Below, piece by piece: positions 18,726 to 26,738 of a stretch of 64,000 nt of DNA. The DNA comes from CAVUAN01 sp963739435 (GTDB taxonomy: Bacteria > Acidobacteriota > Thermoanaerobaculia > UBA5066 > Gp7-AA6), in the NCBI GenBank assembly GCA_963739435.1, contig CAVUAN010000025.1, positions 1 through 64,000 of the forward strand. The letters are read 5' to 3'. The number at the start of each line of letters is the position of its first letter. The first letter of the stretch is position 1. The notes under the pieces are model-generated. The model did not search any database. It was given only the letters and a program-made list of their open reading frames with translations, and was not told where the DNA came from. The position numbers and the translations under genes were made by a program.

Positions 18726-18753
18726 CGAAAAGCGTGAAAAGGGCTTTTGCGGA

Positions 18754-19053
18754 TCAGTAGGCCTGCTGCGACCGGCGAGCCGAATAGCACTCGCGGCAGT
18801 AGACGGGCTTTCCGTTGGTCGGGTTGAAGGGAACCTGGGTCTGCTTGCCGCAGGCATCGCAGGTCACGTCGTAGAACGTCCGCTCGCGTCCTTCGCCCGA
18901 GGAGGCCTTGCGCTTGTCGCGGCACGGCTTGCAGCGCTTGGGCTCGTTGGTGAAGCCCTTGCGCGCGTAGAACTCCTGATCGTCGGCCGAAAAGAGGAAC
19001 GTTCCGCCACAATCGACGCACGTCAGATTCTTATCCGTAAATTGCTGCATCAT
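18754..19053 (-). CDS. Small protein with two zinc-ribbon motifs
   Basis: This is a 99-residue protein with four CxxC pairs: CVDC and CKPC in the N-terminal half, CDAC and CREC in the C-terminal half. That is consistent with two treble-clef or zinc-ribbon units (probable zinc-ribbon family). Between them lies a conserved-looking FLFSADDQEFYARKGFTNEPKRC. It may bind nucleic acid or be a partner protein; the true role is unknown. Start: the ATG pair at 19053/19050 is preferred over TTG at 19065, because CAGGAG lies about 12 bases before ATG but only about 3 before TTG. It is a single-gene transcript with its own terminator. Confidence 0.85.
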   Translation of the reverse strand: MMQQFTDKNLTCVDCGGTFLFSADDQEFYARKGFTNEPKRCKPCRDKRKASSGEGRERTFYDVTCDACGKQTQVPFNPTNGKPVYCRECYSARRSQQAY

Positions 19054-19065
19054 GGAACTGACCAA

Positions 19066-19344
19066 TCTCCTGGGTATTTACCCCCCGGCGCCCTCTCGGG
19101 CTGCTCGGGTCAAAACAGAATGGGAAACTCGAACTTCAACATCTTCCGGCGCCGCGCGCCGGAAGGACGCATCTCTCTAGGACCGACCCCCTTTCGAATG
19201 CACGCACGCCTCCCCGCAGAAGCGAACGGAAGGGGATAGGACAAACATAAGGGCTGCAGTCAGAAATTGGGTGCGGGGTTCTCTTAAAAAGCTGCGGGAA
19301 CGTAGCATGCGGGTTTAGGCGGGTGCAAGGGGTATTTTGAGGGT
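19066..19344. other. Intergenic region and leader of the zinc-ribbon gene, with a hairpin
   Basis: This 279-bp stretch has no gene. It holds a perfect 9-bp inverted repeat, CTTCCGGCG/CGCCGGAAG (19143-19151 and 19157-19165, 5-nt loop), about 90 bp upstream of the zinc-ribbon start, in what would be its leader. A weak promoter-like pair on the minus strand (TTGCAC, 18 bp, TACGTT, near 19290-19330) could serve that gene. No known riboswitch was recognised. Confidence 0.45.
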
Positions 19345-20151
19345 CTACCGCCCGATGACCCCGTCGACCGGGGAAGAGGCCGTGGCATAGCGTTTCTTTG
19401 GTATCCGGCCGGCCAGGAAGGCGTCCCGCCCGGCCCGAACGGCATCCCGCATCGCTCGGGCCATGCGGACCGGGTCTTTGGCGCCTGCGATACCTGTGTT
19501 CATGAGCACGCCGCCAGCGCCCAGCTCCATGGCCACACAGGCGTCCGAGGCCGTGCCGACGCCGGCGTCGATGATGACAGGGACCTTCGCCCTCTCGAGG
19601 ATGATCGACAGGTTGTTGGGGTTCTGGATCCCGAGGCCCGAGCCGATGGGCGCTCCGAGCGGCATGACCGCCGCGGCGCCAGCCTCCTCGAGCTTGACGG
19701 CCACGATCGGGTCGTCGGAGGTGTAGGGGAAGACGACGAAGCCCTCTTTCACCAGAGTCTTCGTCGCGGCGAGCAGCGCCTCGTTGTCGGGCCAGAGTGT
19801 CTGCTCGTCGCCCAGGACCTCGAGCTTGACCCAGTCGGAGAGCCCCACTTCGCGCCCGAGCCGCGCCGCCCGCACGGCGTCGTCGGCCGTGTAGCACCCG
19901 GCCGTGTTGGGCAGCAGCGTCATACCCTTCGGGATCCAGTCGAGCAGCGACTCCTTGCTGCGGTCCGTCAGGTTCACCCGCCGCACGGCGACCGTGACGA
20001 GCTCGGCGCCGGAGGCCTCGAGGGCCTCTTTCATGAGCGGGAACGTCGCATATTTGCCGGTTCCGACGATCAGGCGCGAAGAAAAGGGCCGCCCTCCCAG
20101 CATCAGCGTATCCGCGGCCAGAGAGGAAGAGGCCAGAGTGGTTGTCGACAT
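19345..20151 (-). CDS. thiG: Thiazole synthase
   Basis: This 268-residue cytoplasmic (beta-alpha)8-barrel enzyme forms the thiazole phosphate moiety of thiamine from DXP, dehydroglycine or iminoglycine and the thiocarboxylate of ThiS. Signatures are GTGKYATFPLMKEALEASGAE, the schiff-base Lys in DWVKLEVLGD (about residue 109), GAAAVMPLGAPIGSGLGI and VIIDAGVGTASDACVAMELGAGGVLMNT (phosphate site). Length fits the family. It begins three bases after the panC stop, so it is the last gene of the ubiX-ubiA-dNK-panB-panC-thiG operon. No thiS or thiH is in the window. Confidence 0.96.
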   Translation of the reverse strand: MSTTTLASSSLAADTLMLGGRPFSSRLIVGTGKYATFPLMKEALEASGAELVTVAVRRVNLTDRSKESLLDWIPKGMTLLPNTAGCYTADDAVRAARLGREVGLSDWVKLEVLGDEQTLWPDNEALLAATKTLVKEGFVVFPYTSDDPIVAVKLEEAGAAAVMPLGAPIGSGLGIQNPNNLSIILERAKVPVIIDAGVGTASDACVAMELGAGGVLMNTGIAGAKDPVRMARAMRDAVRAGRDAFLAGRIPKKRYATASSPVDGVIGR

Positions 20152-20154
20152 GGC

Positions 20155-21000
20155 TCAGGGCTCCAGGAGGAAAACGTTGTCGATGAGGCGTGTCTTCCCG
20201 AAACGGACCGAGGCCGCCAGCGCCGTGCCCGGTTCGACCCGCGGCGGCCGGCGCATCGTCGTCGAATCTACGACCTCGACGTAGTCGACCGCGAGGCCGG
20301 CTGACTCGAGTGCCGACCGAGTGTGCCTTTCGAGCGAGCCCGGGTCGCGCTCGCCGCTCCGGGCGCGGTCGCGCGCCGCAAAGAGGGCCCGCGGGAGGTC
20401 CGCGGCCAATCGGCGCTCCTCGGGCGAGAGGTAGGCGTTGCGCGAGGAGAAGGCGAGGCCGTCCACGTCGCGCGCCGTCTCGATCACGGTCAGCTCGATT
20501 CCGAAATCGAGATCTCGGACCATGCGGCGCACGACGGCGACCTGCTGGAGGTCCTTGACGCCGAAGAAGGCCCTGTCGGGCCCGACCTGCAGAAACAGCT
20601 TGGCCACGGCCGTCGCCACGCCGCGGAAGTGGCCGGGGCGCGCCGCGCCCTCGCCGCCCGCGGAGACATCGCCCACTTCGACGGCAGTCGAGAAGTCACG
20701 CGGGTAGAACTCCGCGGCGTCCGGCAGGTAGAGAACATCGACCCCGGCCTGCTCGCAGAGGGCCGCGTCTTTCTCCTGCCGGCGCGGGTAGCGCTGAAAG
20801 TCCTCGCCGGGCCCGAATTGCATCGGGTTGACGAAGATGGAGACGACGACATGCCCGCAGGATGTGCGGGCCTGGCGCATGAGGGCGAGATGCCCTTCAT
20901 GCAGCGCGCCCATGGTCGGCACGAAGCCAATGAGCTTTCCCTTCCGGCGGGCGTCCGAGACCAGGCCCCGCACCCGATTGACCTCGCGCACCGTCTCCAC
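20155..21000 (-). CDS. panC: Pantoate-beta-alanine ligase
   Basis: This 281-residue enzyme condenses pantoate with beta-alanine using ATP, via pantoyl-adenylate, in pantothenate (CoA) synthesis. Class-I nucleotidyltransferase motifs are clear: GFVPTMGALHEGHLALM (HIGH-like), VSIFVNPMQFGPGEDFQRYPR, FGVKDLQQVAVVRRMVRDL and the KMSKS-like region AFSSRNAYLSPEERRLA. Length is normal. It lies 53 bp downstream of panB on the same strand, with thiG directly after it. Confidence 0.97.
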   Translation of the reverse strand: METVREVNRVRGLVSDARRKGKLIGFVPTMGALHEGHLALMRQARTSCGHVVVSIFVNPMQFGPGEDFQRYPRRQEKDAALCEQAGVDVLYLPDAAEFYPRDFSTAVEVGDVSAGGEGAARPGHFRGVATAVAKLFLQVGPDRAFFGVKDLQQVAVVRRMVRDLDFGIELTVIETARDVDGLAFSSRNAYLSPEERRLAADLPRALFAARDRARSGERDPGSLERHTRSALESAGLAVDYVEVVDSTTMRRPPRVEPGTALAASVRFGKTRLIDNVFLLEP

Positions 21001-21053
21001 GAATCTGCCTCGGCTTTCCGCGAAGCGGCAAGCTTACTGCGTTTCGACTGTCC

Positions 21054-21911
21054 TCATCGAACGCGGCGAAGCGGCGGCGGGTCGGACGCGAAGGACTCGG
21101 CGGCGGAGGGAAACGCTCCCGTCTGCACGTCGGCGCGAAAAGCCCGGGCGGCCTCCTCCATCGCGCTCCCGAGCTCGGCATAGCGGCGGACGAACTTCGG
21201 CCGCAGGTCCCGCGTCAGGCCCAGGACGTCGTGAAAGACGAGGACCTGGCCGTCGCAGGCGGCGCCGGCGCCGATGCCGATCGTCGGGATCGGGATCTCC
21301 CGGGTGATCTCGGCCGCGAGCGCGTCGGGCACGCACTCGAGCACGACCGCGAAGCATCCGGCCCCGGCCAGTGCATGTGCATCCTCGCGGATCAGCTGCG
21401 CGGCTTCGGCCTCGCGTCCCTGCACCTTGAACCCGCCCAGCTTGCGGTAGGACTGCGGCGTCAGGCCGACATGGCCCATCACGGGGATGTCTGCGGCGAC
21501 GATGGTCTCGACCGCCGCCAGGGACCGCGTGCCGCCCTCGAGCTTCACGGCGCCGCAGCCGCCCTCGGACAGAAACCGCCCGGCGTTGTGGACCGCTTCG
21601 CGCGGGTCCGCCTGGTACGAGAGAAACGGCATGTCGCCCACGACGAGCGCGCGCTTCGTGGCGCCCGAGACGGCCCGCGCATGCCGGACCATGGCATCCA
21701 TCGTCGCCGAGAGGGTGTTCGGCTGCCCGTACACGGCCATCTCGACGGAGTCGCCGACCAGGAAAACATCGATTCCCGCTGCGTCCGCCGCCGCGGCCGA
21801 TGGCGCGTCATAGAGCGAGAGCATCGCAATGCGCTCTTTGCCCTTGGCGGCAAGCAGGGAGGGAACCGTGACGGGGGAGGTCTCCGAAAGGCTGGCCATC
21901 GAACGCTCCAT
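21054..21911 (-). CDS. panB: 3-methyl-2-oxobutanoate hydroxymethyltransferase
   Basis: This 285-residue enzyme transfers a hydroxymethyl group from 5,10-methylene-THF to alpha-ketoisovalerate, the first step to pantothenate. It is a Mg2+-dependent TIM barrel. Motifs: MLSLYDAPSAAAADAAGIDVFLVGDSVEM (metal-binding Asp), GDMPFLSYQ, VKLEGG, VMGHVGLTPQS and IGIGAGAACDGQVLVFHDVLG. The first ATG (21911) has GGAGGG directly abutting it; the second in-frame ATG (21899, MASLSET) has GGAG six bases upstream and may be the real start. It pairs with panC downstream. Confidence 0.96.
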   Translation of the reverse strand: MERSMASLSETSPVTVPSLLAAKGKERIAMLSLYDAPSAAAADAAGIDVFLVGDSVEMAVYGQPNTLSATMDAMVRHARAVSGATKRALVVGDMPFLSYQADPREAVHNAGRFLSEGGCGAVKLEGGTRSLAAVETIVAADIPVMGHVGLTPQSYRKLGGFKVQGREAEAAQLIREDAHALAGAGCFAVVLECVPDALAAEITREIPIPTIGIGAGAACDGQVLVFHDVLGLTRDLRPKFVRRYAELGSAMEEAARAFRADVQTGAFPSAAESFASDPPPLRRVR

Positions 21912-22001
21912 TCCCTCCGGTCGACGTCCCCGAAATCGGGGATCCCCGCCGGACAGGGCGCACAGGGAATTATAGCCGTGGACGGGTTCGGGATTCCGGT
22001 A

Positions 22002-22664
22002 TTACTTCGGGCTTCCAGCCGGCACGTAGTACTGGACGCCGCGGCGCGCCTTCTGGATCTGCGCGACGAGGTCGTCGAAGTCCGATGGGCGGTTGACGAA
22101 GTCGATTTCGTTGGTGTCCACGACGAGAAGCGGCGTCTCCTCGTAATGGTAGAAGTAGTAGTTGTAGGCCTCGATCAGCTGCGAGAGGTAATCGGGCGTC
22201 AAGCCCTTCTCGAAGGAGCGTGCGGCCTTCTTGACTCGCTTCAGGCAGGTTTCGATCGAACCCTGCAGGTAGATGACGAGGTCCGGCTTGGGGACGGAGT
22301 CCGAGAGCAGCGTGTAGAGCCTGTCGTAGATCAAGAGCTCCGAGTCGTCGAGATTCAGGCACGCGAAGATCTTGTCCTTCGGAAAGTGATAGTCGGCCAC
22401 GACGAGGGTCGTGAAGAGGTCGATCTGGGCAATCTCGCGCTGCTGCTGGTAGCGCGAGAGCAGGAAGAAAAGCTGCGTCTGGAAAGCCGAACCTTTCTTC
22501 TTCTTGTAGAACTCGGGCAGGAACGGGTTGTCCACGTCCTCGAGAATCTTGGTGCCGTGGAAGCGCCGGGACAGCATCTCGACGAGTGATGTCTTGCCGA
22601 CTCCGATCGGCCCATCGATCGCCACGTGGCGCAGCGTGACGTCGCCTTCGGACGGGATCGCCAT
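22002..22664 (-). CDS. Deoxynucleoside kinase
   Basis: This 220-residue kinase of the deoxyadenosine/deoxyguanosine kinase family phosphorylates deoxynucleosides with ATP in salvage. The P-loop GPIGVGKTSL is at residues 18-27. The family region EDVDNPFLPEFYKKKKGSAFQTQLFFLLSRYQQ follows, then ADYHFPKDKIFA, LIYDRLYTLL and the sugar/base contact PDLVIYLQGSIETCLKRV. It lies between ubiA (14 bp upstream) and panB (90 bp downstream), a neighbourhood in which folK and a dNK often sit with panB in other bacteria. The substrate base cannot be read from sequence by eye. Confidence 0.93.
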   Translation of the reverse strand: MAIPSEGDVTLRHVAIDGPIGVGKTSLVEMLSRRFHGTKILEDVDNPFLPEFYKKKKGSAFQTQLFFLLSRYQQQREIAQIDLFTTLVVADYHFPKDKIFACLNLDDSELLIYDRLYTLLSDSVPKPDLVIYLQGSIETCLKRVKKAARSFEKGLTPDYLSQLIEAYNYYFYHYEETPLLVVDTNEIDFVNRPSDFDDLVAQIQKARRGVQYYVPAGSPK

Positions 22665-22678
22665 GCCGTGATTCTAAG

Positions 22679-23557
22679 TCAGCGTGCGAGGACGTCGGCG
22701 ACACCGCCCGCGCAGAGGGCTATCGAAACGAAACCATTGGCAGTGAAGAAGGCCGTGTTGACGCGCGAGAGGTCGCCGGGCTTGACGATCGCATGCTGGT
22801 AGACGAGGGCGGCGCCGGAGGCGATGAGTGCTCCGCCAAAGAGCGGGCCGCCGCCGGAGAGCCGCCAGGCGGCGAACAGAAAACCCGCCGTCGCAAGGTG
22901 CAGAGCCGCCGAAGCGGCGAGCGCCCGCCGCGCGCCAAAACGGGCGGGGATCGAGGAAAGGCCGGTTTGCCGGTCGAACTCCTCGTCCTGGAGGGCGTAA
23001 ATGACGTCGAAGCCGGCGGTCCAGGAGAGGACTGCGAGGCCGAGGAGGATGGGCAACGGCGACAGCGACCCGCGCACGGCGATCCACGCGCCCAGCGGGG
23101 CGAGCGCGAGGCAGAGACCCAGGACGAGATGCGAGGCCCAGGTGAATCGCTTGGTGTAGGCATAAGTGAAAAGGATTGAAAGCGCCAACGGGGAAAGCAG
23201 CATCGTCGCCCGGTTCAGGCTCGCCGCGGCGGCCAGAAACAGGAGCACGGCCGCGGCGAGGAACGCCCGGACGAAACCGACCGAGAGGGCTCCGGAGGGC
23301 AGGGCCCGGCCCGCGGTGCGCGGGTTGGCCGCGTCAATCGAGCGGTCGGCGAGGCGGTTGTGGGCCATTGCCGCGCTGCGGGCCCCGACCATGGCGGCGA
23401 GGATTTTTGCGACCGTGGAGAACGGCGGAATGCCGCCGGCCGCAAGAACCATCGCAAGCACGGCAAACGGCAGCGCGAAAAGCGTGTGCGAAAACCGAAT
23501 CATCTCGAGCGTCGTCCTGAGCTTTCCGGGCAAGCCGGCGCGCCCGCGGGCGCTCAC
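22679..23557 (-). CDS. UbiA-family prenyltransferase
   Basis: This 292-residue integral membrane protein, with about eight to nine hydrophobic helices, transfers a polyprenyl chain to an aromatic acceptor. The two prenyl-diphosphate/Mg2+ motifs are NRLADRSIDAANPRTAGRALPSG (first loop) and DVIYALQDEEFDRQTGLSSIPARFG (second loop). The pairing with UbiX immediately upstream fits menaquinone synthesis, as MqnP in the futalosine route or UbiA/MenA-like; this is inferred. GTG 23557 is taken as the start because it overlaps the ubiX stop as GTGA and the protein then has the usual length. Confidence 0.9.
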   Translation of the reverse strand: MSARGRAGLPGKLRTTLEMIRFSHTLFALPFAVLAMVLAAGGIPPFSTVAKILAAMVGARSAAMAHNRLADRSIDAANPRTAGRALPSGALSVGFVRAFLAAAVLLFLAAAASLNRATMLLSPLALSILFTYAYTKRFTWASHLVLGLCLALAPLGAWIAVRGSLSPLPILLGLAVLSWTAGFDVIYALQDEEFDRQTGLSSIPARFGARRALAASAALHLATAGFLFAAWRLSGGGPLFGGALIASGAALVYQHAIVKPGDLSRVNTAFFTANGFVSIALCAGGVADVLAR

Positions 23558-24192
23558 TTGCGTCGGGCCCGTTTCGACGGCGGTTTTCCCGTCCAGCGGA
23601 ACTGCTCTCCCGGCACCTCCAGGCCCATCAGCCGCGCGGCGCGGATGGAGTAAGCGTCGAGAAAGCGCTCGACGGAGGGCGATGCGATGTAAAAGGCCGG
23701 CGAGGGCGGCGCGACGATGGCGCCCGCGGATGTTACCCGGCGCATGTTCTCGATGTGGACCATCGAATAGGGCGACTCCCGGAAGGCGAGGACGAGCGGC
23801 CGGCGCTCCTTGAGGCAGACGTCGGCGGCCCGCTGAACGAGGTCGCGTGAAATGCCGTTGGCGATTGCCCCGAGGGCGCCGGCACTGCACGGGACCACGA
23901 TCATCCCGGCAACAGGGTAGGAGCCCGACGCAATCGAGGCGCCGACGTCGTCGTTGGCGTGGACGAGGACCTTCTTGCGCCATTTCGAGGCGACAGCCAG
24001 AGCGCCGATCCAGTCCGCGGCGGATGCGATGCCCGGGTCCATCTCGCTTCCGGCAACCCGGAGGCTCGCCGCCGTGAAAACGAGGTGCAGGCGCGAAAGG
24101 CCGGGAGCAGGAAGTGCCAACTCGACAAATCGGCGGGCCAGAAGGGCGCCCGAGGCGCCCGACACGCCGACGATGAACTCGCGTCCGGCCAT
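23554..24192 (-). CDS. ubiX: Flavin prenyltransferase UbiX
   Basis: This 212-residue flavoprotein attaches a dimethylallyl group to FMN to make the prenylated cofactor used by UbiD-type decarboxylases. Motifs: VGVSGASGALLARRFVELAL (FMN phosphate loop), PCSAGALGAIANGISRDLVQRAADVCLKERRPLVLAFRESPYSMVHIENM (flavin and DMAP contacts) and the C-terminal PSVERFLDAYSIRAARLMGLE. Length is normal. It is first in the cofactor operon; the matching UbiD-like decarboxylase is not in the window. Confidence 0.96.
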   Translation of the reverse strand: MAGREFIVGVSGASGALLARRFVELALPAPGLSRLHLVFTAASLRVAGSEMDPGIASAADWIGALAVASKWRKKVLVHANDDVGASIASGSYPVAGMIVVPCSAGALGAIANGISRDLVQRAADVCLKERRPLVLAFRESPYSMVHIENMRRVTSAGAIVAPPSPAFYIASPSVERFLDAYSIRAARLMGLEVPGEQFRWTGKPPSKRARRK

Positions 24193-24559
24193 GGGGGAGC
24201 GAGTCTACCTTTGGCCTCCCGTCCCCTCTTGACCGACAAGATCCTCTCCACCTGACAGGCTTGCTTGCGGCGGCGCAAGGCCAATGGTGTCAGCGGCCTG
24301 ACGGTTGCGTCGTGGACCGGTTGGCAAAACGTTGTGGCACCCGCGGATCCCGCGTCTCGGCACGCTTCTTCAGGAACCCCTTTCGCCAGAGCGGTTGCGC
24401 GCCAGGCACCGCCCCGGCACGGCTCTTGATCCTCCGCCGCCCAAAGAAAGGAGGTGCCGATGGAGAACGCCTGATCGCGGCCAACCGATGAGGACAACCC
24501 GAATCGTGAATTGAAGGATGAATGCAGAAAAGCAGAAAAGCAGAAAAGAAGGAGTACCC
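24193..24559. other. Leader/intergenic region before the ComEA-like gene, with an octamer tandem repeat
   Basis: No convincing gene lies in these 367 bp. A very strong Shine-Dalgarno sequence (AAAGGAGGTG, 24447-24456) precedes ATG 24460, which opens a frame of only four codons (Met-Glu-Asn-Ala-stop). Three exact copies of GCAGAAAA follow at 24524-24547. A real Shine-Dalgarno site (GAAGGAG) then leads to the GTG of the next gene. The arrangement resembles a leader region but no terminator/antiterminator pair was seen. No sigma-54 or strong sigma-70 promoter was found. Confidence 0.5.
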
Positions 24560-25054
24560 GTGAACGCTCGCATTTTTCGACTGCTCCTGGTGGCACCTCT
24601 GGTTCTTGGCTTCTGCGCAGCAGCGCTCGCCGCCGACTCGACGGCGCCCGCGTCAGCGAATGGCAAGGATGCCAAGAAGGTCAACATCAATCAGGCGACG
24701 GCTGAGCAGCTGGCCTTCCTGCCGCGCGTGGGGGCGAAAGCCGCCCAGAGGGTCGTTGACTACCGCAAGACCAAGGGCCCGTTTGCGCGGCCCGAGGACT
24801 TGATGGAGGTCAAGGGCTTCGGCGAGAAGAAGTTCGAGCAGCTGAAGCCGTATCTGGCGGTTTCGGGCCCGACCACCCTCAGCGCAAAGGTCAGCTCGGC
24901 AGGTTCCCGCGGCGCCAGCAAGAGCAGCGGCAACGGCAACGGCAAGGGCAATAGCAAAGCAAAGTCTTCGAAGAAGCCGGCTTCGGCTTCCACTGCAGCT
25001 GCGGTTTCGGAAGACACCAAGTCCCAGGCCGCCCCGGTGGGCCAGGGGCGGTGA
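24560..25054 (+). CDS. ComEA-like helix-hairpin-helix protein
   Basis: This 164-residue exported protein has a signal peptide (IFRLLLVAPLVLGFCAAALAAD), a linker, then a ComEA-type helix-hairpin-helix domain (KVNINQATAEQLAFLPRVGAKAAQRVVDYR, FARPEDLMEVKGFGEKKFEQLKPYLAV, about residues 35-100) that binds double-stranded DNA. The C-terminal 60 residues are a low-complexity Gly/Asn/Lys/Ser tail (GNGNGKGNSKAKSSKKPASAS). GTG 24560 is preferred over ATG 24518, because GAAGGAG lies six bases before it and the signal peptide then starts correctly. It overlaps the following pseudopilin gene (GTGA), suggesting a DNA-uptake or type IV pilus context. Confidence 0.88.
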   Translation: MNARIFRLLLVAPLVLGFCAAALAADSTAPASANGKDAKKVNINQATAEQLAFLPRVGAKAAQRVVDYRKTKGPFARPEDLMEVKGFGEKKFEQLKPYLAVSGPTTLSAKVSSAGSRGASKSSGNGNGKGNSKAKSSKKPASASTAAAVSEDTKSQAAPVGQGR

Positions 25055-25695
25055 GCGTCGCGCCCGCCCGGGGCCGCGCGAGCGGCTCCGGGCCTTCCTT
25101 CGCGGCCCGGGCCCTGCCTCGAGGCACTTCGGTCATCGGCCTCGCCCTCGCTCTTGCCGTCGCCATCGCCGCGATCGGCGCCGCGGCGCCCTCGGTGACA
25201 CACCTCAAGGAGTCAGTTGCGATCCGTTCGGCCGCCGGCGAGGCCACGACGGCCCTCCTGCGCGCCCGCGCCTACGCGCTGGCTCGCGGCGTCCACGTGG
25301 GCGTGAAGTTCCGGAAGAACGGCGACCGCTACGAATGGGCGCTCTACCGGGACGGCAACGGAAATGGAGTCCGTACAGCCGAGATCACCCGCGGCATCGA
25401 TCGGCCGCTCGGACTCTCCATCGAGTGGAGTCGCCGCGACGTCAAGCCCGGAATCTTCACGGACATCCGGGTGCCCGATCCCGGCCAGCCCGGTTCGTAT
25501 CTCGACAGGCCGGAAGACCCCATCCGCTTCAACGCCTCGGACATCTGCTCGTTCTCGCCGGCGGGAGAGTCGACCCCGGGATCGATCTATCTCTGCGACG
25601 GCCACAACCGGATGGCCGTCGTTCGGGTTCTCGGGCGCACGGCGAAGATCCGCGTGCTCTACCACCGCAGGGGCGAGAGGGGCTGGCGAAAGTGA
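25051..25695 (+). CDS. GspH/FimT-like pseudopilin
   Basis: This 214-residue protein has the layout of a minor pseudopilin: a basic leader of about 24 residues ending RG, a hydrophobic N-terminal helix (TSVIGLALALAVAIAAIGAAAPSV), and a beta-rich periplasmic domain (ALLRARAYALARGVHVGVKFRKNGDRYEWALYRDGNGNG, FSPAGESTPGSIYLCDGHN). Two cysteines near the end (DICSF and YLCDG) could form a disulfide. The usual Glu at mature position 5 is replaced by Gly, and residue 1 is Thr rather than Phe or Met. It starts at GTG overlapping the ComEA-like stop. Confidence 0.75.
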   Translation: MSVAPARGRASGSGPSFAARALPRGTSVIGLALALAVAIAAIGAAAPSVTHLKESVAIRSAAGEATTALLRARAYALARGVHVGVKFRKNGDRYEWALYRDGNGNGVRTAEITRGIDRPLGLSIEWSRRDVKPGIFTDIRVPDPGQPGSYLDRPEDPIRFNASDICSFSPAGESTPGSIYLCDGHNRMAVVRVLGRTAKIRVLYHRRGERGWRK

Positions 25696-25757
25696 GAAGG
25701 GTGAAAAGGGCGAAGCCGGGCTTGGACCTGCTAGACCTGCTGGGCCTGCAGAAAGCC

Positions 25758-26738
25758 CTAGGAAAGCCGGTGAGGGACAGCAGCGCCGTCTCCATCCGGC
25801 CAGAGGAGGACGCTCTCGTGAACGGCATCGGCCGCAACGCGGCCTCCAGCGACGAGGCACCCGGTCAGCTGCGCCCGCGGCCCGATCGCGACTCCGGAGA
25901 AAACGGCCGAGCGCTCGATGCGCGCGCCCTCGCCCACGAGCACGCGGCCGAGGACGGATTGGCGAGCTTCGAAACCCCGAACCGGTTCGAGGGAAAGGGT
26001 GCGTGCAGCGGCGTCAAACGTCCCGCCGCCGGACGGGGGGAAGGGCCCAGCGCGCTCGAGCGCTTCGAGCGACGCGCGCAGAAAATCGCTCGGGCGGCCG
26101 AGGTCGGAAAAGGGTCCTCCGTGGCGGACGAACCCGATTTGCTCGCGGCCCTCGGACAGAAGGGGCTGCCAGAGGTCGTCCACGAGTTGTCTCTCCCCTC
26201 TCTTGATGTTGTCGAGGAGGCGCGGCGCCAGGACGCAGACTCCCGTGTAGAGCAGCGGGCGTGGCGCGTCGACCCCGAACGCCGCGATACGGTCCCCTTC
26301 GGCTTGAAGCGGCGTGTAACGCTGCGGCTCCCGGTTCTCGACGACGCAGAGCGTCGCCGCCCGGCCGCTCGCGCGGTGCGCCGACAGGAGGTTGCCGAAG
26401 TCCGGCTCGATGGCTGCGTCGCTGTTGACGACGAAGAAGTCACCGTCACCGAGGAAGGCGGCGGCGTTCCGAAGGGCGCCGGCTGTTCCGAGGATCTCGG
26501 GCTCGGGGAAGAACGTGAGCTTTGGCAAATCCGCCGCGCCTTCGGACAGGTGCTGTTCGACCTGGTGGCCGAGGTGATGGAGATTGACGCCGGCTTCCGT
26601 CACGCCGGCGTTTTTCAACCGCTCGAGGTGGGCGCGGGCAAGGGGCACATTCAGAAAAGGCAAGAGCGGCTTCGGAATCCGTTCGGTCACGGGCAGGAAT
26701 CGATTCCCGAGGCCAGCGGCCAGGAGAAAGGCCTTCAC
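25758..26738 (-). CDS. Sugar-1-phosphate nucleotidyltransferase
   Basis: This 326-residue protein has an N-terminal NTP-transferase Rossmann domain with the signature LAAGLGNRFLPVTERIPKPLLPFLN, GTAGALRNAAAFLGDGDFFVVNSDA (metal-binding Asp) and SDLGRPSDFLRA. A short left-handed beta-helix-like region with hexapeptide character follows at the C-terminus (VLGRVLVGEGARIERSAVFSGVAIGPRAQLTGCLV). It would make an NDP-sugar from a sugar-1-phosphate; mannose-1-phosphate guanylyltransferase-like is the likeliest, unproven. It overlaps the CYTH gene by four bases (ATGA), so it ends the yqeY-CYTH-NTase operon. Confidence 0.88.
   Translation of the reverse strand: MKAFLLAAGLGNRFLPVTERIPKPLLPFLNVPLARAHLERLKNAGVTEAGVNLHHLGHQVEQHLSEGAADLPKLTFFPEPEILGTAGALRNAAAFLGDGDFFVVNSDAAIEPDFGNLLSAHRASGRAATLCVVENREPQRYTPLQAEGDRIAAFGVDAPRPLLYTGVCVLAPRLLDNIKRGERQLVDDLWQPLLSEGREQIGFVRHGGPFSDLGRPSDFLRASLEALERAGPFPPSGGGTFDAAARTLSLEPVRGFEARQSVLGRVLVGEGARIERSAVFSGVAIGPRAQLTGCLVAGGRVAADAVHESVLLWPDGDGAAVPHRLS

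Noticed and set aside
19066..19344. TPP or other riboswitch near thiG
   Set aside because: thiG is the last gene of an operon, so a riboswitch would not sit downstream of it; the region has no conserved thi-box pattern.
24403..24430. Weak sigma-54-like match GGCACGGCTCTTGAT upstream of the ComEA-like gene
   Set aside because: The -12 element lacks the required GC (TTGA instead of TTGC), and no activator site is nearby.
24460..24474. Possible selenoprotein or leader peptide starting Met-Glu-Asn-Ala-TGA
   Set aside because: Reading TGA as Sec gives a low-complexity basic sequence without a family match, and no SECIS hairpin was seen; it remains only a mini-frame.
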